Made by a program: the position numbers and the translations under genes. Shown here piece by piece: positions 1 through 6,557 of a stretch of 14,877 bases of DNA (its first letter is position 1; every line of letters begins with the position of its first letter). The notes beneath the pieces were generated by a model. The model saw only the letters and a program-made list of their open reading frames with translations. It did no database searches and was not told the origin of the DNA. The stretch comes from Candidatus Aenigmatarchaeota archaeon (GTDB lineage Archaea > Aenigmatarchaeota > Aenigmatarchaeia > QMZP01), in the NCBI GenBank assembly GCA_016202745.1, contig JACQOB010000076.1:1-14877 (forward strand), given 5' to 3'.

Positions 1-33
1 ACCTACCTTATAATGGCTAAGAAAAAATAAACT

Positions 34-42
34 AATTTATCC
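34..42 (+). promoter_or_regulatory. Candidate TATA box for the first VWA gene
   Basis: TAATTTATC is centred about 24 bp before the ATG at 63, the spacing seen at other genes in this window and consistent with a leaderless transcript. A second A/T-rich box (TTATAAT, 9-15) lies further upstream. Upstream sequence is missing, so read-through from a preceding operon gene is equally possible. Confidence 0.35.
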
Positions 43-62
43 TCCACAACCCATTAATTATC

Positions 63-1916
63 ATGGCCCTCCTTGGCATTGAGCAGCTTGCATTCCTTGA
101 CGGCTTCTTCCTGAATCCCATTGGCCTCCTGGCGCTGGCAAGCCTGATACCGCTGATAATCATTTACCTGATAAAGCCCAAGCCGAAGAAGCAGTTCTTC
201 CCTTCTGTCACCTTTCTTTTCAAGTCCCCCAAGGACAAGGCCAAGCGGGCCATACTGAGCACGTTCTTCAAGGACCCGCTGTTCATGCTGCAGATACTGG
301 TGCTGCTGCTGCTCTCTGCGGCCATAGCAAGCCCCTATGTGCTTGTGCCTGAATCCGAGTCGGTGGAGCATGCGGTGATCATCCTGGACGCGTCGGCCAG
401 CATGCAGACAAGGTCCGGCTTCGGCACCAGGTTTGACGCGGCCAGGGACGTGGCGAGGTCCAGCCTGGCGGACAGCAACACTGTCATCCTTGTAAGCGAC
501 TTCCCGGAAATACTCGTTGACGGCGCGGACAGGAGGGAGGCCGAGAGGCTGATCAGCGTGGCAAAGCCGAAGGACACGTCCACGAACATATATGATGCGC
601 TTATACTGGCGGATGACTTCCTCCCTGACAGGAAGGGCAAGGTGGTGGTTGTCAGCGACTTCATACACACCACGAACGACAAGGACATAATCGCGGCGAG
701 GCACGTGATAGAGTCAAAGGGCATATTCGTCATCTTCAGGAGCGTGCTGAACAGCGCCGGCAACACCGGCATCGTTGACATGAACATAAGGGAGAAAGGA
801 ACAGAGGTCAGGCTCAGGAATTACGGCAGCGGGCAGTTCAACGGGGAGCTCAGGGTGGGCACGGCGTCACTGCCCGTAACCCTGCAGCCCGGGGAATCCA
901 ATGTCTTTGAGTTTAACACGCCCCCCGGCATCACAGACGTGAGGCTGACGCCGGAAGACGACTTCCCGGCAGACAACCGGGCATTCATCAGCTCGCCGGA
1001 GAAGTCAGGGAGGAGGATACTGCTGATAACCAACAACCGCGGGAGATACATGTACACAGCCCTGACGCTGCTGGATGGCGTGGCGGTCGATGTGGCTGAG
1101 CCGCCTGTTATCCCGGAGAAGCTTGACTACGATGTCTATGTTTTCAAGGACGTGGACCCGCAGAAGATCCTGCCCAGGACCCTCGGCGACGTCAGCGAAG
1201 AGGTGAAGAAAGGGAAGGCCGCCATTATAGTGGCGCAGGACGGCATTGACAGGATACTTTACAGGGACCTCCTGCCGCTCGGGAGCGTGTCAAAGGTGCA
1301 GGCAAGGGCGGCCGTCCTCAAGGCAGACAACATGCTGACAGACGGCGTGTCCTTCGGGTCGGTGAATGAATACTTCGACGGAAGCCTGGACGTGACTACC
1401 GTGGCATATGTGCAGAAAGGCGATTCAAGCCTGCCGGTAATAGGCATCAGGAAGGTGGGGCTGGGCAGCGTGATGTATTTCGGCCTGATGGAGGACAGGT
1501 CATCCTTCCAGTTCGAGCTTCTTTATCCCGTCTTCTGGAAGAGGAGCATTGACATGCTCACAGGGCAGGAAAGCATAAGGAACCTGAATTTCCAGACAGG
1601 GAAGATACTGAAGCTGGACGGCTCCCAGCCCGTCACGGGCCCGGACGGCACGGTGCAGCAGGCGAAGAGCATAGTGCTTGACAGGGAAGGCATTTACTCT
1701 GTGGGGGGTGCAAAGATTGCAGCAAACCTCCTCAATGAGCTTGAGTCGGACGTGAACGGGGCAAATGTCCTTGGGGAGGATGTGCTGGCCGAGATAGGGA
1801 AAAAGCCAGGAGGCGAGAGGGACCTGCCAAAGGAGATAACGTTCTACGTAGCGCTCCTCATAACCGGCCTTGTGCTGCTCGAGGTTCTTTACATAAAATA
1901 CAGGGGAGACGTCTAA
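63..1916 (+). CDS. BatA-like membrane protein with VWA domain
   Basis: A 617-residue envelope protein. An aerotolerance-regulator (BatA) type N-terminus has two membrane spans, about residues 17-37 and 72-92, separated by a Lys-rich cytoplasmic loop. A VWA domain follows (about 103-230), with the metal-site motif D109-x-S111-x-S113, a Thr near 172-174 and the Asp of VVSDF (199). Next come a beta-rich segment (about 235-310) and a region resembling a catalytically dead class I glutamine amidotransferase fold (about 317-500). A single C-terminal span (about 592-611) ends in a short basic tail. Members of this family sit in MoxR-DUF58-VWA clusters and are thought to bind metal and protein partners outside the membrane. 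The next gene begins 61 bp downstream and has a similar plan, so the pair probably forms a complex. The ligand is unknown. Class is fairly sure; exact function is not. Confidence 0.85.
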   Translation: MALLGIEQLAFLDGFFLNPIGLLALASLIPLIIIYLIKPKPKKQFFPSVTFLFKSPKDKAKRAILSTFFKDPLFMLQILVLLLLSAAIASPYVLVPESESVEHAVIILDASASMQTRSGFGTRFDAARDVARSSLADSNTVILVSDFPEILVDGADRREAERLISVAKPKDTSTNIYDALILADDFLPDRKGKVVVVSDFIHTTNDKDIIAARHVIESKGIFVIFRSVLNSAGNTGIVDMNIREKGTEVRLRNYGSGQFNGELRVGTASLPVTLQPGESNVFEFNTPPGITDVRLTPEDDFPADNRAFISSPEKSGRRILLITNNRGRYMYTALTLLDGVAVDVAEPPVIPEKLDYDVYVFKDVDPQKILPRTLGDVSEEVKKGKAAIIVAQDGIDRILYRDLLPLGSVSKVQARAAVLKADNMLTDGVSFGSVNEYFDGSLDVTTVAYVQKGDSSLPVIGIRKVGLGSVMYFGLMEDRSSFQFELLYPVFWKRSIDMLTGQESIRNLNFQTGKILKLDGSQPVTGPDGTVQQAKSIVLDREGIYSVGGAKIAANLLNELESDVNGANVLGEDVLAEIGKKPGGERDLPKEITFYVALLITGLVLLEVLYIKYRGDV

Positions 1917-1965
1917 TGGTTGATATTGGCTCAGTACGAATAGGGGAATTTTTTGGTGTGCGACC

Positions 1966-1974
1966 CGGGGGTGG
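1966..1974 (+). promoter_or_regulatory. Ribosome binding site for the second VWA gene
   Basis: The purine-rich GGGGGTGG stretch lies 3-4 nt before the ATG at 1978 and partly matches GGAGGTGAT. It supports this start and translation from an operon mRNA. Confidence 0.45.
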
Positions 1975-1977
1975 GCT

Positions 1978-4362
1978 ATGGCCGGCATTGAGATAGTGAA
2001 CCCGCTGTGGCTTGCGCTTCTGCCTCCACTGGTAGCGGCCCTTGTTTATGTCATGAGGAAGGATTTTGTCAAGGGCTACATGGACGAGTCGGTCAAGAAA
2101 AAGAGGAAGTGGATCCTTGCCTCAAGGATAGCAATAATCACCCTGCTCGTCCTCAGCCTTGCAAACCTGCGGATACTGGAATCCGTGGAAACCCAGACGC
2201 TGCCGAGGATTGATGTGCTGGCTGACAATTCAAACTCAATGAAGGTGTTTGACACCTCATTCGTGGCCCAGCTGGAGGAAGGCCTGGGCAGGGAAGTTCC
2301 AACCAGCCTCAAGTATGTTGCTGAGGGGACTGATTCGGATGTGGGGGACAAGGTGCTTGCCAACATGCAGGAGAACGGCAACCTGCTGCTCGTGACTGAC
2401 GGAAGGATCACCGGCGGGCCGGACCTGGGCGATGTGGTCCTCTACGCGTCCAGCCTTAATGCGACAATTTCCGCCATAGAGATGGAGCCTATAGTTGAGG
2501 ACGCGGGGGTGAGCATTACAGGCCCCACGAAGACGGTGACGGGGGTTGACAACGCATTCCTGGTGGAAGTGGGCAGGATCGGGAATGAGAATTATGGCAT
2601 TGACATAGAGATAGACGGGGCAGCGGAAAGCGGCCAGAAGGAGACCGGCTCCGAATCATACGTCGTTTCAAGGAAGTTCGAAACTGAAGGGTTCCATACG
2701 ATAACGGCTTCGGTGACGAGGGGCAATGATTTCTACACGGAGAATGACGTGTTCTACAAGACGATCAAGGTTGTTGAAAGGCCAAAGGTCCTTTTCCTGT
2801 CGCAGAGGGATGACCCGCTTTTCGACCTCATGGCGCAGCTTTACAACGTGGAGAGGGCTTCCATACTCCCGGGTGACCTTTCCCAGTACCATGCTGTTGT
2901 GGTGAATGACATGGGGGCCGCAGACATCGGCAACACTGATTCATTGAAGAACTTCATAATTGACGGCAACGGGCTGATGGTGGTGGGCGGGCAGAATTCA
3001 TTCGATTTCGCCGACTACAAGGGCTCGGTATTCGAAGGGCTGCTTCCCGTGGCTGTTGGCACCGGCCAGAAGAAGAGGGGCGACTCCAACATTGTCATCC
3101 TGATAGACATATCAGGCAGCACGTCAGGCAAGACGCTGCTCGGCAACGTGGCGGTGGACGTGCAGAAGGCCCTGGCAGTTGACATAATCAACCAGCTCGC
3201 GGCAACCAACAGGGTTGCTGTTATCGCGTTCAACGAGAACTCCTATCTCATAGGGGAGATGAAGCCCATAGGTGAGACAAAGCTCTCCCTTACTGACAGG
3301 ATAGCGCGGCTCAGCAGCGGCGGGGGGACGGCGATAGCCTCCGGGCTTGGGGCGGCGCTTTCCCTGCTGACCGACAGCGGGGGTGACAACAACATAATAA
3401 TGCTTACGGATGGCAGGTCCAACGGCCAGCTGGACATGGACAAGGCGAGGGAGCTGGCAAGGCTTTTCGGGCAGACTGGCACCAAGCTGTTCACCGTTGG
3501 CGTGGGCAAGAGAATCAATGACAAGCTGCTTATTGAGCTGGCGCAGCTGGCCGGCGGCGTCTATTTCGAGGCGGACGAGACCAACAAGTTCAAGGTGTTC
3601 TTCGGCGAGCCTGAGCCAGGGGAGAGCGGCGCGGCAAACAGCCTGATAGTGATCGATTCCAACCACTTCATAACCGACGGGCTTGACATCAACCCGGTGC
3701 TGGATGCGTACAACCAGGTCAGGCCGAAAGACAGTGCCCAGCTGCTGGTCACCAATGACCTTGGGAACCCTGCGGTGACGGTCTGGAGGTACGGGCTTGG
3801 CAGGGTCGCGGCAATTAACGCATTCGCGGCGCAGGGCAACCTGGGGACGCTCCTCAACAGGGAAAACTCAAAGCTCGTCACGAGGGCCATAAACTGGGGG
3901 ATAGGGGACCCTGAGAGGAAGGCTGAATACAGCGTCAATGTGAACGACGTGAAGGTTGACGAGCAGCCAAGGATTGTGGTTAAATCCAGGTCGCTCCCGT
4001 CAACGGACTTGCCGCTGGTGAAGACGGATGCCGACACGTACACGGCAACACTTGAGAAGAAGCCGGCCGGGTTCCACGAGGAGCTTGGGGCAACATACGC
4101 GGTCAACTATGAAAGGGAGTACCAGCATCTTGGGATAGACCAGGCATTCAGGACAGTCGTGGAGCAGACAGGCGGCAAGCTATTTAATCCGGGCGATGTG
4201 AATAATATATTGGAGCACGTGAAGACCACGTCCACCAGGACACGGGTGGCGGAGGTGGGGCTGCAGTGGATGCTGCTCGCGTCAGCGCTGGCCCTTTTCC
4301 TTGTGGAGGTCAGCGCAAGGAGGCTGATGACTGACACGCCTGCCGCCGGGGTGGAGGGGTGA
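1978..4362 (+). CDS. Membrane protein with two VWA domains, one inside a GATase-like domain
   Basis: A 794-residue BatA/BatB-type protein. Two spans near the N-terminus (about 8-26 and 46-65) are followed by a short VWA-like segment carrying D83-N-S85-N-S87 and LVTDG near 138-142. A beta domain follows (about 175-265). A class I amidotransferase-like fold starts near 268, is interrupted by a full VWA domain (about 370-545: D377-I-S379-G-S381, T451, D478) and resumes at about 553-640, including the GLGRVAAINAF motif. An Ig-like segment (about 648-740) and a final span (about 762-780) complete it. No catalytic Cys-His-Glu triad is evident, so the GATase fold is probably structural. It follows the first VWA gene, and its stop codon lies within the ribosome site of the next gene, so the three are probably one operon. 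Function in the envelope is inferred. Confidence 0.85.
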   Translation: MAGIEIVNPLWLALLPPLVAALVYVMRKDFVKGYMDESVKKKRKWILASRIAIITLLVLSLANLRILESVETQTLPRIDVLADNSNSMKVFDTSFVAQLEEGLGREVPTSLKYVAEGTDSDVGDKVLANMQENGNLLLVTDGRITGGPDLGDVVLYASSLNATISAIEMEPIVEDAGVSITGPTKTVTGVDNAFLVEVGRIGNENYGIDIEIDGAAESGQKETGSESYVVSRKFETEGFHTITASVTRGNDFYTENDVFYKTIKVVERPKVLFLSQRDDPLFDLMAQLYNVERASILPGDLSQYHAVVVNDMGAADIGNTDSLKNFIIDGNGLMVVGGQNSFDFADYKGSVFEGLLPVAVGTGQKKRGDSNIVILIDISGSTSGKTLLGNVAVDVQKALAVDIINQLAATNRVAVIAFNENSYLIGEMKPIGETKLSLTDRIARLSSGGGTAIASGLGAALSLLTDSGGDNNIIMLTDGRSNGQLDMDKARELARLFGQTGTKLFTVGVGKRINDKLLIELAQLAGGVYFEADETNKFKVFFGEPEPGESGAANSLIVIDSNHFITDGLDINPVLDAYNQVRPKDSAQLLVTNDLGNPAVTVWRYGLGRVAAINAFAAQGNLGTLLNRENSKLVTRAINWGIGDPERKAEYSVNVNDVKVDEQPRIVVKSRSLPSTDLPLVKTDADTYTATLEKKPAGFHEELGATYAVNYEREYQHLGIDQAFRTVVEQTGGKLFNPGDVNNILEHVKTTSTRTRVAEVGLQWMLLASALALFLVEVSARRLMTDTPAAGVEG

Positions 4363-4364
4363 TC
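4353..4364 (+). promoter_or_regulatory. Ribosome binding site overlapping the upstream stop
   Basis: GGAGGGGTGATC is close to the archaeal consensus GGAGGTGATC and ends 2 nt before the ATG at 4367. It contains the TGA stop of the preceding VWA gene (4360-4362), which indicates translational coupling. Confidence 0.6.
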
Positions 4365-4366
4365 CC

Positions 4367-4813
4367 ATGAAGTATTTTGAAAAATCAATCAATGCGTACC
4401 TGGTGATCATCATAATATCCATACTCGCGGTCATGTCGATATTTTCCGTATATTTCCAGGACATATTCAGCACGACGAAGACAGGCTTCAGCACATGCCA
4501 GGAGGACCTGGCGCAGTGCACTACAAACCTAGTCGTGACAAAGGAGAACCTTAACGCGTCAGAGGCGGATGTGCAGCGGTTCAGCCGGCTGTATGAGAGC
4601 CAGACGGACACCCTCCAGCAGACCAACGTGGAGCTCAACGATACGAGGAAGGACCTGGCAGACCTTACGGCAAGATTCAACCAGGCGCTTGCAAACATAT
4701 CATCCCTTACGAACACCATAATCAGCCTCAGGGCGGATGTCAGGCAGCTCCAGGAAGACCTTGACGACTGCCAGGACGCGCTGGATGCCTGCCAGAACCC
4801 GCCGGCGCCATGA
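4367..4813 (+). CDS. Membrane-anchored coiled-coil protein with core cysteines
   Basis: A 148-residue protein. A short basic N-terminus precedes one membrane span (about 11-30), then an extracytoplasmic helix to near the C-terminus, ending in a Pro-rich tail. Hydrophobic residues recur every seven positions without a break from 48 to 139 (L48, L55, L62, V69, Y76, L83, L90, L97, F104, I111, I118, V125, L132, L139). C44, C51, C135 and C142 all fall in the partner core position. The coiled coil thus spans about 14 heptads, some 15 nm, with a cysteine pair at each end. The gene is coupled to the preceding VWA gene by a 4-nt gap and shared ribosome site, so it probably acts with the VWA proteins as a dimeric stalk or spacer. 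No named family is recognised. The fold call is strong; the role is inferred. Confidence 0.8.
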   Translation: MKYFEKSINAYLVIIIISILAVMSIFSVYFQDIFSTTKTGFSTCQEDLAQCTTNLVVTKENLNASEADVQRFSRLYESQTDTLQQTNVELNDTRKDLADLTARFNQALANISSLTNTIISLRADVRQLQEDLDDCQDALDACQNPPAP

Positions 4814-4862
4814 AGGGTAAAGCCTTAGAGAATTATACCAAGATCAATAAGGAGAGAAGGCA

Positions 4863-4952
4863 GTTGCTGGCTAACTAGCCTGCTGGCTTGGTCCAATTGG
4901 CTAAAGCCGGACTTCAACAATTAGACAATATAATTAAGGAGACGAGAAGAAT
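4863..4952 (+). promoter_or_regulatory. Structured leader, copy 1 (similar to 10594-10681)
   Basis: The leader starts at a GTTGCTG motif, contains a hairpin (CTGGCTT 4883-4889 with AAGCCGG 4904-4910, one G-U pair, loop including TCCAAT) and ends in ATTAAGGAG (4933-4941) followed by 11 nt before the ATG. The last 40 nt before the start region match the M42 gene leader at about 30 of 40 positions without gaps. A possible TATA box (AATTATACC, about 4834-4842) lies about 25 bp before GTTGCTG. It could be a cis-regulatory RNA, or a repeated promoter and leader. Confidence 0.5.
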
Positions 4953-5702
4953 ATGGACGTCAGAAACATGTTCATGCAGATACACAGGGAGAAGTACAAG
5001 CTCGCGCTGCTGAACAGCGTCGTCAATATGATATTCACCTTCCTCGTGCTCCACATATTCCTTTCCATATTCAGCGTAAAGCCCTATGTGGCCGCCATCA
5101 TCTCGATAATAACAATGCCCATAAACATGAGGCATTACATGAGGAAATACAGCATTGACGCCATAGAGGGGAAGAACCCGGAGATCCGGGAGATGCTCAA
5201 GACGGCAAAGGACAACATCAGGGAGAACAATATAGTGGCGCAGATGTTCTTCAGGGACGTGGTCGACAAGGTCAGGCACGTCTATGTGGGAAGCCTGGTG
5301 AGCATGAAGAAGCTGAACGTCAAGATGGTTGCAATCGTCATTCTTACCATGGCAATAGTCTTCGCGCCGGCTGACGGCGGGGTGAAGATCGACCTGAACC
5401 AGATCGCCGGCATACTTGATTTATCGAAGATTAACTTCGACCTGGGGGGGATCGCCTTCCAGGACCCGGACGACATCCTGGGCGACCCCAGGCTTGTGGA
5501 CCTGGGCAACAAGGAGCTGCAGATCAACATAAGGCCCTCCAACAACGAGATAGACTTCTCGAAGCCGCTGGAGGAGGAGCGGAAGGAATTTGCCCGCAAC
5601 CAGTTCCCGGTTGACGTCGGGGCGGTGGCGGACACTCCAAGCAATGAGGCAATACCCGAGGAGTACGACCTGATCAAGGCGTATAATTTGAAGATTAGAT
5701 GA
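4953..5702 (+). CDS. Membrane protein of unknown family, end of the VWA cluster
   Basis: A 249-residue protein of no recognised family. A basic amphipathic N-terminus is followed by two hydrophobic segments (about 18-40 and 43-58), a charged helical cytoplasmic-type loop (about 59-120), a third span (about 123-139), and a polar acidic tail of about 110 residues rich in Asp, Asn and Pro. With three spans the tail would lie on the opposite side from the N-terminus. The loop contains a short conserved-looking stretch, MFFRDVVDKVRHVYV (98-112). It follows the coiled-coil gene by 139 bp on the same strand and is likely part of the same cluster. It has its own structured leader and a strong but distant ribosome site (AAGGAG, 11 nt from ATG), so it may be separately regulated. 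Archaeal MoxR/VWA clusters often include such orphan membrane proteins. Function unknown. Confidence 0.75.
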   Translation: MDVRNMFMQIHREKYKLALLNSVVNMIFTFLVLHIFLSIFSVKPYVAAIISIITMPINMRHYMRKYSIDAIEGKNPEIREMLKTAKDNIRENNIVAQMFFRDVVDKVRHVYVGSLVSMKKLNVKMVAIVILTMAIVFAPADGGVKIDLNQIAGILDLSKINFDLGGIAFQDPDDILGDPRLVDLGNKELQINIRPSNNEIDFSKPLEEERKEFARNQFPVDVGAVADTPSNEAIPEEYDLIKAYNLKIR

Positions 5703-5731
5703 TTCTGATAGCCTTGTTGGAAAAATCAGAA
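5703..5731 (+). repeat. Seven-bp inverted repeat after the VWA cluster
   Basis: TTCTGAT (5703-5709) and ATCAGAA (5725-5731) are perfect complements separated by 15 nt. They lie directly after the stop codon at 5700-5702 and directly before the TATA box of the next gene. It may be a transcript-end hairpin or an operator; no T-run follows on the + strand. Confidence 0.35.
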
Positions 5732-5734
5732 GGG

Positions 5735-5743
5735 TTTATAAAA
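5735..5743 (+). promoter_or_regulatory. TATA box for the orphan gene at 5777
   Basis: TTTATAAAA, preceded by purines that could serve as a BRE, is centred 38 bp before the ATG at 5777. That predicts a 5' leader of about 12 nt, slightly longer than at the leaderless genes nearby. Confidence 0.55.
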
Positions 5744-5776
5744 CTTACTGCCTATTTATTATCAATGTGAGTATTT

Positions 5777-6139
5777 ATGGCAGAGGTCGCAACAAAACCG
5801 AAGATTCATTATGATTGTTTTACAGTAGACTGGCGAGCAAATGCGGCTTTGAACAAGAAATTGGAAACTGCTGAGGGCATTATCGGACATGCTTATTTTG
5901 GAAGAACGCCACTCCAAGGAGCATTTCCCGGCAGGCCGCCGCTTGCATTAAACCTGTATGTAAATGGAGAGCCTTTCACAACATATACTGCATGCTATAC
6001 AAGTTTAGAAAATATAGGGAATCTTATGGACGATCTTGATGCGCATGAAGTCAAAGATTTATTGGGAAAAAGTGTTCTGGTTCATTTTCCTAAAGGATTT
6101 AGTCCTATTGGAATTTCCAGGTACCAAGAGAAAGAATAG
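5777..6139 (+). CDS. Orphan 120-residue protein in an A/T-rich islet
   Basis: No family is recognised. The protein is soluble, with no signal peptide or membrane segment. Its middle is rich in Gly, Pro and aromatic residues (about 38-60, including FGRTPLQGAFPGRPP), followed by a predicted beta strand LNLYVNGEPFTTY (58-70) and a helical acidic segment (77-97). The start at 5777 is supported by a good TATA box upstream; an earlier ATG at 5765 is followed at once by TGA. Codons are visibly more A/T-rich (many AAA, GAA, TTT, ATT) than in the flanking genes, which prefer G or C at third positions. This suggests recent acquisition or weak selection. It stands alone between the VWA cluster and a gene-tail remnant. 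Function unknown. Confidence 0.65.
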   Translation: MAEVATKPKIHYDCFTVDWRANAALNKKLETAEGIIGHAYFGRTPLQGAFPGRPPLALNLYVNGEPFTTYTACYTSLENIGNLMDDLDAHEVKDLLGKSVLVHFPKGFSPIGISRYQEKE

Positions 6140-6142
6140 TCA

Positions 6143-6214
6143 TTATTCTAACATATCCAAGATTATCCTCCTGATCTCATCCACACCAACCCAGCCGCTT
6201 GTCCTGCACGCAGG
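6143..6214 (-). pseudogene. Gene-tail remnant resembling the gatB 3' end
   Basis: The - strand is open for 24 codons from just after a TAG (6215-6217) to TAA (6143-6145), with an Ala-Arg-free tail SGWVGVDEIRRIILDMLE. It has no convincing start or promoter. Bases 6170-6203 match 6591-6624, the last codons of gatB on the same strand, at 25 of 34 positions. The encoded tails share a Thr, a Gly, Glu-Ile-Arg and the leucines (GRIDANEIREALLRLL in gatB). Most differences change the amino acid, so it is a decayed copy, a diverged relative or coincidence. Confidence 0.35.
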
Positions 6215-6219
6215 CTAAG

Positions 6220-6252
6220 TATCGGATAGACAGATTTTTAAGCTATCCGATA
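6220..6252 (+). promoter_or_regulatory. Ten-bp inverted repeat surrounding a TATA box
   Basis: TATCGGATAG (6220-6229) and CTATCCGATA (6243-6252) are perfect complements, spaced by 13 nt that contain TTTTTAAG (6235-6242). That box lies 32-40 bp before the ATG at 6275. A second A/T-rich box, TATATAATA (6250-6258), overlaps the right arm. A dimeric repressor bound here would block TBP/TFB, so this is a candidate operator for the downstream gene. Confidence 0.5.
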
Positions 6253-6274
6253 TATAATAAAGCATGATGATTGC

Positions 6275-6556
6275 ATGCATGAAGGCGACGGGATTCCGGA
6301 TGTTTGCGAACTGATAGATTATATTGCCTGCCTGCACCTATCCGACCCGCACACTCTGGCAGAGCAGGCGGGGGAGATAGTGGCCTATGTAACAGGCTGG
6401 GTGGAGAGCTACCTGGATGCACAAGGCAGCGATAATATATTGAGGGAATATTATAAGCCCGACTTGGAGGATGTCAGGTCAGCCCACGAGCAGGCGGATT
6501 ACGCCAGGCTGGCGAGGGCCTTGGATATGCTGAAAAATGCCTTGGCAATCGACTAG
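6275..6556 (+). CDS. Small acidic helical protein
   Basis: A 93-residue protein of no recognised family. It is almost entirely predicted helix, acidic, with no signal or membrane segment. Residues 8-50 alternate hydrophobic and polar positions (VCELIDYIACLHL, then AGEIVAYVTGWVESYL), and a second helical pair follows (58-93). This could be a small helical bundle, such as an antitoxin-like or regulatory protein, but no motif proves that. The start at 6275 is the only one in frame; ATGs at 6264 and 6267 are in another frame. The gene has its own TATA box inside a strong inverted repeat, so it is probably tightly regulated, possibly by its own product. It ends one base before the convergent gatB stop codon. 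Confidence 0.6.
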   Translation: MHEGDGIPDVCELIDYIACLHLSDPHTLAEQAGEIVAYVTGWVESYLDAQGSDNILREYYKPDLEDVRSAHEQADYARLARALDMLKNALAID

Positions 6557-6557
6557 A

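Noticed and set aside
1..30. Frame +1 open from the window edge to TAA, ending in MAKKK, as the end of an upstream gene.
   Set aside because: Only nine codons are visible, with no composition or motif to separate it from chance. It could be the end of a DUF58 or similar gene, but the window does not show it.
4863..4877. Mini-frame TTG CTG GCT AAC TAG behind a TAAGGAG as a leader peptide.
   Set aside because: Four codons, non-ATG start, and no comparable frame in the second leader apart from a TTG CTG CTT TGA. Too little to support attenuation.
4814..4952. tRNA-like piece: GGCTTGGTCCAATTGGCTAAAGCC resembles a D-arm.
   Set aside because: No matching acceptor stem, anticodon arm or T-arm follows, and the similarity to the second leader at 10594 explains the segment better.
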